From Brugia malayi (lineage: Eukaryota > Nematoda > Chromadorea > Rhabditida > Onchocercidae): 64,000 bases of DNA. Of this stretch, positions 1 through 12,281 are shown piece by piece (position 1 is the first letter of the stretch; the number at the start of each line of letters is the position of its first letter). The notes under the pieces are model-generated. The model was not told where the DNA came from. It saw nothing but the letters and a program-made list of their open reading frames with translations, and did not search any database. The DNA is taken from positions 13,387,001 through 13,451,000 of the forward strand of contig NW_025062476.1 of assembly GCF_000002995.4 (NCBI RefSeq), in the 5' to 3' direction. The position numbers and the translations under genes were made by a program.

Positions 1-518
1 ATTAGTCTAATTAATAAAATATTAAATAGAATAATAATATTACTATTAATAAATAATTAATAAAAAATTAACATTTTAGGACAAAAAATAAATCAAAAAT
101 GGATTTAATAGATTTATGATTGTTTCAATTATCAATTATCACTAAAAATTATCAATTCAGAAGGAAAACTAACGGAAAAAGATAATAAAAATGCTGAAAT
201 TCATTAACGTTTATACATTACAAATTTAAAAAAGCATAAAATATTTAATTTTAATATAAAAAAAAGCAAAAAAAAATTAGAAAAAATTAATTTGTTAAAA
301 AAAAGAATTTAATAAGAAATAATTTGATTGATTTTATGGTCAAATATCATTTTTTTTTTGCTCTTCCATCTGTCTCTAACATTTTGTTCCGTACGAATTT
401 TTATTATCAATTAATTAACTTTTAATTAAGCAATTTTTTTTTTAAATTTTAATTAAGTTATTTTTTTTTTTTTGATTAATTAGCGCAAAATTTTATTACT
501 TAAAATTTGTTTGATTAC
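1..518. other. Intronic DNA at left edge, no exon recognised
   Basis: This should be the intron after the last recognised exon of the lipid transfer protein. It holds A/T runs and little else. A slightly GC-richer patch at about 360-405 reads as a short open stretch on the minus strand. It has no acceptor in the required phase, so I did not call it an exon. Confidence 0.5.
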
Positions 519-3500
519 CTTTTTCCAAATAAATGAATTGTAAAATTAAATGCTATTTGACGTGGTATATATCCATTTGGTATAAGTAATATTGATGTAT
601 CCATATGGCCACCATAGTTATTCTAAAATACTTTAAATAAAATATAATTGAAAATAATAATTAAAATTATCCTAATTAAATTAATCAATTCAAATTACAT
701 TAATAGATTCATCAAATTATTTCATTTTTTTTTTAAAAAAATCATTAATTGTTACCATAAATTTAAAATAAAAACAAAGTTTTCATTTTTTTTTTTTTTT
801 TTTTTAAATTATTCCATGCTAATCTATTATCAATAAAATAAATATTATCAATAAAATATCATTATTATCAATAAAATATAATCAATAGAATATAAGTATT
901 ATCAGAAATCAATAAATAAAATATTATCAATGAAATAAATATTTTCTTTCTTACTAGTAGGAATTTTATTAATGTTAAAAAAAAAAATCTAAATTAATAA
1001 ATTCTATATTAAAATAATTTTAATAATTTTCGTAATATTTTAACAAAATGAAAAAAAAAAACAAAAACAAAAAAGAACGGAAAAGAAATTTTCAAAATAT
1101 ATTTGAATTTTTTTTTAAAATTTTTGTAAAAAAAAAAAAAAAAAAGAGAGAAATAGTTAAATTTAAATTAGGAAATTTTCAAAATATATTTGAATCTTTT
1201 TTTAAAATTTTTGCAAAAAAAAAAAAAAATAGTAAAATTTAAATTGAAAAATTACTTACCACTTTATCAAAGTATCCTAATTCAGAGTAACGTGAAAAAC
1301 GACTTAAGTCTAAATTATAACGTTTTGGAATGTGAAATCTTTTTAATATATATTGCAAATTACGTATTCCTGGATTAGTTGAACGTTGTTTAGTATTTAA
1401 ATATGACCAAATATATGATCCAACTGTAATGAGAAAAAATATTTTATTAAAATTTAAAATTTAATTTTTTTTAAATTTGTTTTTTTTTAAATTTAATTTT
1501 TTTTAAATTTTTTTTTAAAATTTAATTTTTTCTAAATTTTTTAAATTTTTTTTTTAAATTTGATAAATTGATAAGATGTAAAAACAAAAAGAAAGTAATA
1601 TTATAATGCATATTAATATCATAATCGAAATAAACATATTAATAAAGTTATTAACATTTATTTTAAGTATGAATAAATATATGATTTAATTAATTATTTA
1701 ATTGATTAATTGAAAATAATTAGTAATTATACTTTAATATACGCATATGTTACTTTATGTGAAAAATTTTGTTAAAATTAAAAATTTATATGTTAAAATT
1801 TTATTATTATTAATTATGTACATAGGTTACAAATGAAAAGTATTAACAAAAAAGTTATAATAAATAATTGATAATTCTGTTGAAATTAAAATTTTTATAA
1901 ATTTTTATTATTTACAAAATAATTTTCTTTTTTTCTTTCTTTTGTTTTAAACTTTAAAATTTAGTAAATTTTAAATTTATCTAACCTTGATTAATAGTTT
2001 CATTATTTAATTGTTCAATAATAATTTTTAATAATTCATCATTTGCACATTCCATTAATTGTCGAAATGCAATTATTCTTACTTCTGCATTTTCCTGAAA
2101 TTAATCAAATATTTATTTTCCGTTTTTTTTTTTTTCTCACAAAAAAATTTTAAAATTATTTTTTTTATCAAAAAAATTAAATTATCTTTTTATCATAAAT
2201 GAAAAATAATTTATAGTTTTTCTTTTAAAAAAAATTTTATTATCAATTATATATATAGGACACAAATGAGAAGAATGAAAAAAAAAAATAATAATTAATA
2301 ATTTCGTTGATTGAAAAACAAAAAAAGAAAAAATCATTTCAATGATAATTTCAAATAGTATTTTATCAGTGAAATTATCAATGAAATTTTATTTTTCATA
2401 ATTTTTTGATAAAAAATAAATAAATTAAAAAGTGATAATTTTGTATAAAATAGATTAAATATTTGTTTAAAAGATATTTCAAATTTTAATATAATTCTGT
2501 ATAAATTATTAATATTTTTATTAAATATTTTTGTTTTTTTGTTCTTTTTTTTTTTTTTGAAATAAAGAAAATAAAAAAAAAAACAAAAAATCATTTTAAT
2601 CTTTTAAAAATACCTTTTGATTACGGAATAATTCAATAATTTTACTATTCCGCTGATGTGTGCACGGTTTTCGACGTAATGCATCAATTGCAGCAATTTT
2701 AATTTCATTTGAAATTTGATCATTTGAAATGCATGCTGATAACAATGATAACGAATACTCTTCGTAACCAATATTTCCAATTGATTTCAAAATTATCACT
2801 GCTTTCTAAGAAAATAATTATTGTATATTTAAATGTATTGTAAATTTTTTTATTCATCACTATCAGTGTTAATATATTTTTATCATTGATAATATTGTCA
2901 TTAAATTATCACTATTTTGTTATCACTGCTTTCTAAAAATTAATTATTATATATTTAAATGCATTTTTTTGGTTATATTTTGTTTATATTTATGTAAATT
3001 TTTTTATTCATCACTATCAGTGTTAATATATTTTTATCACTGATAATATTATTATTATTAAATTATCACTATTTTATTATCACTGCCCTCTAAAAATAGC
3101 TGTACATGTGCATTTTTTTTTTCTTTTTTTTCATTATACTTTGTAAAAAAAATACATTTGTATTTTGTAATTTATCATCTATCATTGATATCACTATTAT
3201 CAAACTATCATTGATACTTATCATTATTATCATTGGTACTTATCATTATATACTTATTATTATTATCATTGGTACTTATCATCATACACTTTTCATCATT
3301 ATCATTGACACTTATCATTATATGCTTATCACTATTATCATTAGTAATTATCATCATATATTTATTATTATCATTAATAAGTATCTATCATTAATTACTG
3401 ATAATAATTTTTGAAATATTCTCACTTTAATTTCATCAAATTCTTGTCCAACATAACAATTAGATGGTAATTTAGATGAAATACTATGTATGATACGTTG

Positions 3501-5552
3501 CACTGATAATTCCATTTGACAATTTGAATGTGTAATGCAATATGATTGTACCAACGATGAAATTGCTAAGAAACCTAAAAAAAAATACAAAACAAAATTT
3601 ATTTTATTATTTTATAAAATAATAAATTATTAAAAAAAAAAGTTATTTAATAAAATTAATAAATTACAAAATTAAATTTAGAATTACTGTTTTCTTCCAT
3701 TCTTTTTCTTCTTTTAATTATTTTATTTCATTTTTCTTTCTTCAGTATAACTATGATTTGTTTTTACTTTTTAAAAAATAATTTTACTTATAATTTTTAA
3801 AAATTTTTTAATTTCAAAAAAAAAAATATATGTATACATACTTATTACTATTATCATTGATAAGTAACATTGATGAATTATTATCATTGATAAAAATTAA
3901 ATTATTAAATTGAAAATAATTTTTATTAGCATGAAAATTAAATTATTTAAATTAAATGAAATTAAATTAAAATTAAATTATTAAGAAAATTGAAAACTAA
4001 TTATATTTTATTACCATGAAATGGAATATTATCAATAAATGTAGCAATTGAATTGATTATATCAATTGTTGGATTTGATAACATTGCTAGTGATGAAAAA
4101 ATGAATTGATTAGTGATAAGGCGTGAATTAATCAAATTGCCAATTTGCTGTATGCAAGAAGATGAAGCACATGCTGATAAGGCATCAATAAATATATCAC
4201 ATTGTAAATTTGCAATTGATGATAATTCCATCAGTGATAATCCACGAAGATTATAAACCAAATTAGCAAATTGTATTGCTGTCTAATAAAAATATATTTT
4301 TGTTTTTTTCTTAAAAAGATTTTTCTATAAATTCGGATTTTTAAATTTTAATTTATTACAATTTAGAAAGCAAAAACTAAAAATAAATAAATAAATAATT
4401 GATAAATTTCATTACTTACAATTATTAATAAAATGAAAAGCAAAAAAAAAAAATTAACAAATTATTGCTTTTTTTTTTAAAATTTAATTTTTATCTTTTA
4501 ATTTTTATCAATTTTTTGATTTTCAGAAAATAATTAATAAATCAATTTTAATACTTACTGCAATAAAATAAATATGTAAATGAAAAAATTTTGTTAAAAA
4601 TGAAAATTTCAAAAAAAAAAAAAAAATGCTAATTAATTTTAACCAATGTTATTAATACTACAAAATTCATTAAAATAATATATTTTTTTTTAAATTCGTT
4701 TTTTTTTTTAATTTCTTTACTTTTTTTGTTTTATAATATAAAATAAAATGATAATTACTAAGAATAATAATAAAAATATTTTATCAAATTAAAAAAAAAA
4801 AATAGAAAAATTATAATTTATATAAAATATTTTACACTTACATTTGCATCAATGCGATCATTTGATTCACATAATTCATCGATAATTTTTTTAACAAATT
4901 GTAATGAATTTTTCTGATTAAAATTATCACTGCCATAATCAAAAGTAATTGATAAGCGTTTATTAAATTTTTCTTGTGGTGCTGAATTTGTAATACCAAT
5001 TGCTCGTAGTGTTTGTTCAACTTTTAACATTCCAATATTATCATTACTGTAAGGTGAAATGATATGATAATTTTCCATGCATGTCACCTGGAAATTATGA
5101 TTAATTATTAAATTTTACTTTGTATTAAAGTTTTATTGTTGATAAAAGTGATAAAATTTAATTATTACAGTGATAAAATTTAATTATTAGCAAAATTGAT
5201 AAAGTGACAAAATTTAATTATTACAGTGATAAAATTTAATTATTAGCAAAATTACAATTAATTAGTGGTGCGTTTTATTTGTTACCTGGAAAAATTTAAT
5301 AATGAATATTTTTTTATTATAATTATAATTTTATTTTACATTAAAATAGTATAAAAGTGGACATTTTGAATTATTATATCACAATTAATTAATGTTATGT
5401 TTTATTTATTATCTGGAAAAATTTAATAAATAATTATTATAATTATAATTTTATTTTGTATTAGAACTGTAATGTTGATAAAAGTATTTGTTTTGAATTA
5501 TTATTATGAATTATCAATTACAATTATGAATTATTAATTACAATTAATTTGT

Positions 5553-5583
<31 letters not shown>

Positions 5584-8500
5584 TAAATTACTTATATACT
5601 TGAATTATTAATTACACTACAATTAATTTATTATATACGCATATTTTAATTTTAAATTAGTTATACTACAATTGATTTGTTATATACATATAATTAAATT
5701 TTAAATTAGTTAAACTACAATTAATTTACTATACATATATTAATTAAATTACTTATTTACTACAATTAAATTTGAGTTAATCAATTATACTGATGAATCT
5801 GTTATTAGATTATATTGTAAACAAATGAATTAATAAAATTATTTCAACAACTCATGATTAAATAAATGATAAGTGGTAGAAGAAAATAGATATAAAATTT
5901 AAAATAATTTAATATAAAATAATTTTTTATCGATTAAAAAACAATAAGAAGCAAAAAATTAATAAACTCAAATTTAATGTTAAATCACTAATAAGAAATA
6001 AATTCAAGAAAAATGAATTTAAAAAAGAAATTTTGCGAAAAAAAAAAATTTTTTTTTTCTTCAACTTTTTTTTTTTTAATTTTAATTTGCTCACTATAAT
6101 ATGTATTCTCTAAAGCTATATATTAATTAATATTTATCAAATAGAAAAAATGTAATCAAAGAAATGACAAGTTCATAAAATTAATTAATTAAATGATCTA
6201 TCATTAATTAATTATTTAATTAATTAAATAATTAATGAATTAATTTATTTGCACTAATATTAATTTACCTGTTGAAGATTAGTATGAGCAATTTGACGCT
6301 CACATATTTGTTTTGCTTCTATCATTGGTGCCATTTGTATTTTCTAAAATTATTTATTTTTATTTTCACTTTTTTAAAATTAAAATCAAAATTTTTATAT
6401 TTCATTATTATATGTTATTATTATTATATTTTATTTTTTTTTTCTAAACTATTATAAATGTATATTTTTCAATTTTTTTTTCCTCTTAAATTTTTTTAAT
6501 TTTTAATTAATTTATTCAGTTTTAATTATTCACTTTAGCTATTTTTTCATTATTTAATTATTCATTTTTTAAATTTATTATGATAGTCATAAAAAGAAAA
6601 AAGTAAACAAGTAAACAAATCACATTCTAATCATACATTAATTAATATCAGTGTGATTCAATTTAAAATATTAGCTAAAATAGATAGTTACATACTTTTT
6701 TTTTCCCTTTATAACAATGTTTTAATCAAATTAAATAATATGCAAATAACTTCATTTTCCGGAATACAATTCCGGATTAATAATTAACTAACCGATTCTA
6801 ATCGATATGGTATAGCTCGAATGCCAGCAATATCATGCTTACGATAGCACGAATTTAATTGTTTTGTTGTTTTTAAATTTAATATTTCATTGATTTTTTG
6901 CTTTTCAATAATTATCGGACAATCACCAGAAATATCAGTTTCTCTTATTCCTTCTAAACAAATTCATAATACAAAAATTAAATTTAAAATTAAAAATAAT
7001 AAAATTAAATTAAAATTAAAAGATGGAAATACTTCGAATTGATTAATCTAAAGTAAACCTTTTTAAAGTAAAATATATTAGATTCTTTTAATTATTTTTA
7101 ATTATTTTCAGCATAATATTAATTACCTAATATAATTTAGTAATATTTTGTAGTAAACTAGTAAATTTAATAGTAAAAAAAAAATTAACTAATTAAAAAA
7201 TTATTTAATTAAAATTTTTTAAAGCTATTTGTTGTTCTTTTCTTCTTCAGAGAGAATTTTCAATTGAAATTATATAAAAATATAATTTTGATAAAATTGA
7301 AATACAAAACAGAAAAATAAAAATATTTACCTAAAAAAAAAAAAAGAATGAAAAGAGATTAAATAATAAAAAACAAAATGTAATGATTAAAAAGTGAAAA
7401 AAAAAAATTTAATTACAAAAATGAATAGAATTAAATTAAGCAAATTAAAAATTAAAAAAAAAAAAAACAAAAGATTAAAATTAATTAAAATTAAAAAAAA
7501 GAGAACAAACCATGTATAATTTGAAAAGTTGATAAAATAGAACGTTTAATATTAATTGCCCATATTGGATCAGTATTATTCGGGCAAATTGCAATCACTT
7601 TCCCATCATCAAATGCAAATCGAAGCGATGAACGTTCCAGGATAGCACTCCAATCATTTTCAACTTGCATTCCTCGTAGTGACGTACGTGTCAACTAGAC
7701 TTACGTTTCAATAAATTTAATTAACTTTTTTTTTTTTTAAAAAAAGCGTAATAGCGAAATATTTGAAATTATTTTATTCCATTAAGTGATTTTTGAATCA
7801 ATTATGTTACATACTGTATTAAATTATCATTTTCAACTTGCATTCCTCGTAGTGACGTACGTGTCAACTAGACTTACGTTTTACTATATTTAATTAATTT
7901 TTTTTTCTTTTTTTAAAAGGTAACAGTGAAATATTTGAAATTATTTTATTCTATTAAGCAATTTTTGCATTAATTATATTAAATACTATATTAAATTAAA
8001 TATTTTTTTTTTTTATAGTGAAATATTTGAAATTTAAGTGTTATTTGGATTAATTTTATTACATATTATATTTTATTAAATTATTTTTAAAAAGAAAGTA
8101 ATAAAAATATTTGAAATTATTTTATTGCATTAAGTGATTTCGTATTAATTGTATTAAGTACTATATTTAATTAAATATTTTTTTAAAAAAAAGTAACAAC
8201 AAAATTTTGAAATCATTTTACTCCATTAAGTATTATTTGCATTAATTCTGCTATATACTATATTTAATTAAATATATTTTTTTTTTAAAAAAAATGAGTA
8301 ATAAAAATATTTGAAATTATTTTACTCAATTAAATTGCATCAATCATATTTCTATTAATTATTTTAAAAAAAAAAAAAACTGACCAAAATATTTGAAATG
8401 AGCTCTTTTTTTTTTCTTCTTCAATTTGCATATTTTAATAAATAAATTTAAAAAAAAAAATTGAATAGATGTGTAAATAATTTAAAAATTTTAAATCAGT

Positions 8501-11046
8501 ATAATAATAAATTATTTCTATGCTTGAAATTATAAATTTAATTATAAGTTTTATTCTAAGCTTAATTACAAGTTAAATTATAAGTTTTATTATAAGTTAG
8601 AAAAGTATAAGTTAAATTTTTTGCTAATCAAAAAAAAAAAAACAAGGAAATGTGCAATTTTTCATATTTTTAAACTAATTATGAAAAGTAATTTAAAACA
8701 AATAAATTATAAATAATGTTTATATATAAGAAAATTTAGCATTATTTTGTTAATTTTTTGTTTGTTTCTTTTCTTTGATGCAAAATTTAAAATTATCTTC
8801 TAAGCATATTTAAAAATTAAAAATTAATATAAATATATATATACACAAATTAATAAATTACTTTGAGTGAAAATTCGCATGGCGAATGAACTGATATATG
8901 CGCTTGCGCATTTTGTATCACATCTGTGTCACGTTCGTCACCAATTTTTAAAATTGTTCGAGATGTTACATCAAATACATAACTACGACCTATGTCATAT
9001 TTCACTTCTGTTGACGCACCTAAAACTATTAAAATATTTAATATTAATTATTAATGAATTAATTAATTAATTACTTTAAAAGTGAGAAAATGTTAATTGA
9101 AAATAATTTTACTGAAAATTGAAAATAATTTTAAAATGTTAGATTTTAAAAGAAATAAAAAATTTGCATATCTTCAAATAATATAAAAATTTACTTATAT
9201 ATTAAAAATGTATCTTATTTTTTAAAATTTAAATGAAATCATCATATTTACCATTCGATTTATTATTTTTTTTTATTTATTACTACTTTTTTTTAATGAG
9301 AAAAATGGCGTTTTGTAATATAAAAAGAAAAAAAAAAAATAATTTCAAATTTTTTTTTTTTATTTTCAATATTATTTTCGTGTGTAGCTAAATTGTTTGA
9401 ATGAAAAAGAAATTAAAAATACAATATCAGAAATTAATATAATTAAAATTTATAACAAAAATTAAGACAAACAATAGTAAATGTAATCTATTATTTCAGA
9501 TAATTACATAATTGATGAAGAAAAAGGATGAGTAATTATTAAAACAAAATTTTAAGTAATTGTAAATATTTTAATCAAATTAAATTGTCGTCAAAATTGC
9601 TAATAATTTATTGAAATTTAATTGTTACTTTACTTTCAGTACTTTTTTGAGTGAATTTGAATGTTTAAACTTCTTAAAACTACAACAATATTGGAAAATT
9701 AAAATCAATTAAAAATAATTAAATTACAAAAAAATTCTTAGCTTCTTTTTATGTTATTTAATTATTCCAATGTTGCTGGATAAATTAACAATTTTTTTTT
9801 TAAATTTTTATTTCTGATTATTTAAATTTTTTAGAATTTCTCATTATTACTTTTCTTTTTTTGTTATGCATTAATTTGTACATAACTCAAATTTTATTTA
9901 TTATTATTATTACTTTAAATCCGCATGCAAAAGTAAATACTTCTATTTTATCAATTTTTAAATGCATCGATGAATAAATGGGAAGATGAAATGATGGTAT
10001 GATAAAATATTTCTCTCTTATCATTTGTGATTATTTTGATTACAGTTTATTCAAAGCATAAAAGTCGTTAAAAAAGAAAAATAATAATTATGAATTAAAA
10101 ATTTTTTATCTTTGCAAAGTTGATTTTGACTTCATTTCTTCCTTTTTCCTTTTTTCATTACTTCAATTCCATTTCAAATTTAAATTTTTATTGATTTTCT
10201 TTTTTTTCGTTTTCTCATTTTTTTTTTCACTCCATTGAAGTTTATTTCAAATTTTATTTCTTTTTCATAATTGAAATTGAAATTTATAGCTGTAACAATA
10301 TTAACAAAAAAGTGAACAAAAAGAAAAAAGGAAAAAGAATTGACAAAGAAAAGTAATAAGTATTCATATTTTCAATTTAAAATTATTTTCCTTTTTTTTT
10401 CAATCATTCTCAAATCGTTACAATTACATTCGAAATTTTTATTTATGATCAAATAGCAATTAATTGTAAATTACATTTTATTTCAACTATTCAAATAGTA
10501 AATTATAATTGAAAATAGCAAAAATTTTTTAACAATAAAATTTTAAATATTACATCGTTATTACCTTTTTTTTTTTTTTTTTTTTTTGAAGAAATTTTAA
10601 AAGAAATTTCATACCTGTGCATGTTATAGCGCAAGCATCATTTAAAGCAGAATAATGCTTATTATTATCACCATCATATGCGACTAAAATGATAAGATAA
10701 TTTGATTGTAATTATTGCAAACATTAAATTATTCAATAATTAGTAAATGTATTAAATAAAATCTTTTATTTATTTATTCTAACTTTTTTTTTTTTTTAAA
10801 AAAAAAGAAAGAAATAACAATTTTAATTAATAAAAATAATTAACAAATATTCTCCGGCAAGAATTTCAACAAAAGTAATAACTAGTTATTATTATTACTA
10901 TAAAAAATTGTAATTTTAAAATTAATTACAAAATTATTTCATTTTTTTTTTTTTTTTCGTTTTAACATGAAAAATTATTTATATGAAAGAAAGTTACCTG
11001 CAAAAGTGATAATAGCATGAAGAAGAAGCAACCATTCGAGGTGCAT
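519..11046 (-). CDS. Large lipid transfer protein (apolipophorin/vitellogenin/apoB type), N-terminal part, 13 exons, truncated at left edge
   Basis: Secreted carrier expected to load and transport lipid in body fluid. Exons read on the minus strand: 10998-11046, 10615-10683, 8862-9019, 7511-7694, 6793-6953, 6269-6343, 4842-5087, 4015-4282, 3426-3574, 2614-2805, 1986-2094, 1260-1423, 519-622. Splice phases agree throughout and give 642 codons plus 2 nt. The start is chosen because it opens a signal peptide (MHLEWLLLLHAIITFA) just before the first donor. Family marks seen: LRFAFDDG, then INIKRSILSTFQ; ETDISGDCP; a helical-repeat domain (KAVIILKSIGNIGYEE, IAAIDALRRKPC); then VGSYIWSYL, SRFSRYSE and LLIPNGYIPR. 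This is the order of the lipoprotein N-terminal (Vitellogenin_N) domain. The VGSYIWS/RFSR/IPNGY end resembles apoB, apolipophorin and vitellogenin more than MTP. Whether it is apolipophorin-like or a yolk protein cannot be decided because the later repeats and any vWF-D domain lie beyond the edge. Minus-strand DNA before 519 shows no convincing next exon. Confidence 0.92.
2794..3412. repeat. Intron 9 of the lipid transfer gene: splice-acceptor-anchored tandem repeats plus TATCATT minisatellite
   Basis: The 5' end of exon 10 with its 3' splice site (tatcactgctttcta on the plus strand, 2794) recurs at 2921 and, changed to tatcactgccctcta, at 3078. About 110 bp of following intron recurs too (tcactatcagtgttaatata appears twice). 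The period is about 127 bp, then 157 bp because of an insert. From about 3170 to 3410 the intron becomes a degenerate tandem array of about 30-35 bp built on tatcattattatcattggta. The array fills almost the whole intron between exons 9 and 10. Confidence 0.8.
5088..5540. repeat. Intron 6 of the lipid transfer gene: degenerate tandem copies of its own 3' splice region
   Basis: The acceptor of exon 7 reads cacctggaaa on the plus strand at 5085. Similar segments, tacctggaaaaatttaataa at about 5284 and atctggaaaaatttaataa at 5411, are each followed by the same AT-rich tail (attataattataattttatttt...). Between them a shorter unit, acagtgataaaatttaatta, appears twice (about 5166 and 5224). Copies are diverged. 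On the minus strand both extra copies keep a pyrimidine-CAG-like 3' splice site. Confidence 0.65.
7653..7881. repeat. Exact 56-bp duplication spanning exon 4 acceptor of the lipid transfer gene
   Basis: Positions 7653-7708 and 7826-7881 are identical over 56 bp. The unit contains the first ~42 coding bases of exon 4, the 3' splice site and the start of the upstream intron. The second copy lies inside intron 3. Spliced in, it would read through TSLRGMQVEND and then reach a stop, or leave by a donor-like gtatgt after 53 nt, which shifts the frame. It is best described as a pseudo-exon with an intact acceptor. Confidence 0.9.
7741..8400. repeat. Intronic tandem array of ~75-175 bp degenerate units
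   Basis: A unit built on gaaatatttgaaattatttta, then cattaagtgattttt, attaattatattac and atactatatttaattaa, followed by a T- or A-run, recurs roughly six times from 7756 to about 8400. The 56-bp exon-edge duplication belongs to the first two units, so the exon border was copied with this repeat. No coding potential is seen. Confidence 0.75.
9020..10614. other. Large intron 2 of the lipid transfer gene, nothing recognised
   Basis: This 1.6-kb intron consists of AT-rich sequence with frequent A and T runs. I found no second-strand gene, RNA gene or ordered repeat in it. Confidence 0.6.
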
Positions 11047-11062
11047 TACTGCTTGATAACTA

Positions 11063-11065
11063 CTT

Positions 11066-11116
<51 letters not shown>
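11063..11116. repeat. Poly(A) tract of about 50 bases
   Basis: A nearly pure A run on the plus strand lies about 20 bp upstream of the lipid transfer protein start codon, so it would be poly(T/U) in that gene's 5' leader or promoter. Its exact length may be an assembly artefact. Confidence 0.9.
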
Positions 11117-11118
<2 letters not shown>

Positions 11119-11944
11119 AAAAAGATATTCGTTATAGCAACTGATAACAATTCAGCTCTTCCAGCAATCATTTGATAATATTTTTTTTAACAATATTGAT
11201 AACTGCTCAATACAACTTATCAACATATTATTGAAATATTTGAATAATATACACTATTGATAATAATTATACGATAGTTAACTGATAATGATAATTCTTT
11301 AGCAGTAATAATGCAATATAATCAATTCTTCTTGTTCCCAAACACTTATAATCAGACAAGATCACGTAAATGACGGTACAGATAAAGGATTGACGTGTCA
11401 AAAAAAATACTCAATTAAATTCAATTTTTTTATCATAAACTTTACTTAATTTTCCACAAAATCTTTCAATTTACAAATTATAAGCGATTGTTTGATGCTA
11501 AACTATGAATTATATAAGTGTACAAACGTACAACACGTACGTGTTTTGAAATTTCATTCCGTTTATTTATTCGATACACCTAGATATGAATATGTTTTAT
11601 CGATCGAATTCATTATCACTCATTATTTATATCTGTTTGCTTTTTAACGCCAAATTATTTTATTTCTTTAAAATTTTAGTTGTTACGAAATTCTTTTACA
11701 TCAAACATACGTGTTCCATACGTATAGACGTATAAGTAAGAGGTTACATATGTACACGCGCATTTATATATACGCATACATTATTGATACGTACGTGATA
11801 TTTAACATTGAAATCGACTTTTTTCACAACAGTCTCTATGTGACATAACGCGATGACGCTTGAAGTAAACCGGAAATATTAATGAAAACATTAACTTAGA
11901 GAATTAGAGTTGGAGTTTAGAGTAAAGGGGACGGAGTATGAGGT

Positions 11945-12076
11945 TAATTTTATCTTTGCAAATCAATTTTACCCTTGAAAATTAATTTTACCCGTGGAAA
12001 TTAATTTTACCCGTGGAAATTAGTTTTACTCGTGGAAATTAATTTTACACGTGGAAACTAGTTTTACCGTTGAAAT
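11945..12076. repeat. 20-bp tandem repeat array upstream of XRN1, ~6.5 copies
   Basis: The unit aattttacccgtggaaatta is repeated head to tail with a few changes (ttatctttgcaaatc at the left end, actcgtgg, acacgtgg, accgttga at the right). The unit has partial dyad symmetry, with AATTT and AAATT arms around acccgtgg, and the variable centre often contains CGTG. It ends about 205 bp before the XRN1 start codon, so it lies in the promoter or 5' leader. Confidence 0.85.
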
Positions 12077-12281
12077 ATACTTCAGTTAAGTTGATTGATG
12101 TATAAGTTAATATTGCTATCGTATTGATAATATTTATGATTGGTACGTAAAATATGCATAGTTTTTTTTTTTTTTTTTTGCAACTGTTTAATTATTTGTA
12201 ATGTTAGTTTTAAAAAAAATGGTTGTTTTATAGTAATAATAACAAAATACTAAACATATTATTCAAATTTAATAGTTAAAA

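Larger units (their letters stand above)
11047..12281. promoter_or_regulatory. Divergent 5' region shared by the lipid transfer gene and XRN1
   Basis: The two start codons lie 1.2 kb apart on opposite strands, so promoter elements for both must lie here or be shared. The middle (about 11360-11850) is less AT-rich than its surroundings. It carries many ACGT-centred palindromes (cacgtacgtg near 11535, atacgtat near 11718, tacgtacgtg near 11789). The 20-bp repeat array is nearer XRN1. I cannot place a TATA box or initiator with confidence. Confidence 0.5.

Noticed and set aside
340..411. Possible further exon of the lipid transfer gene (minus strand open stretch)
   Set aside because: No 3' splice site fits the required phase, and the residues do not match the expected conserved block.
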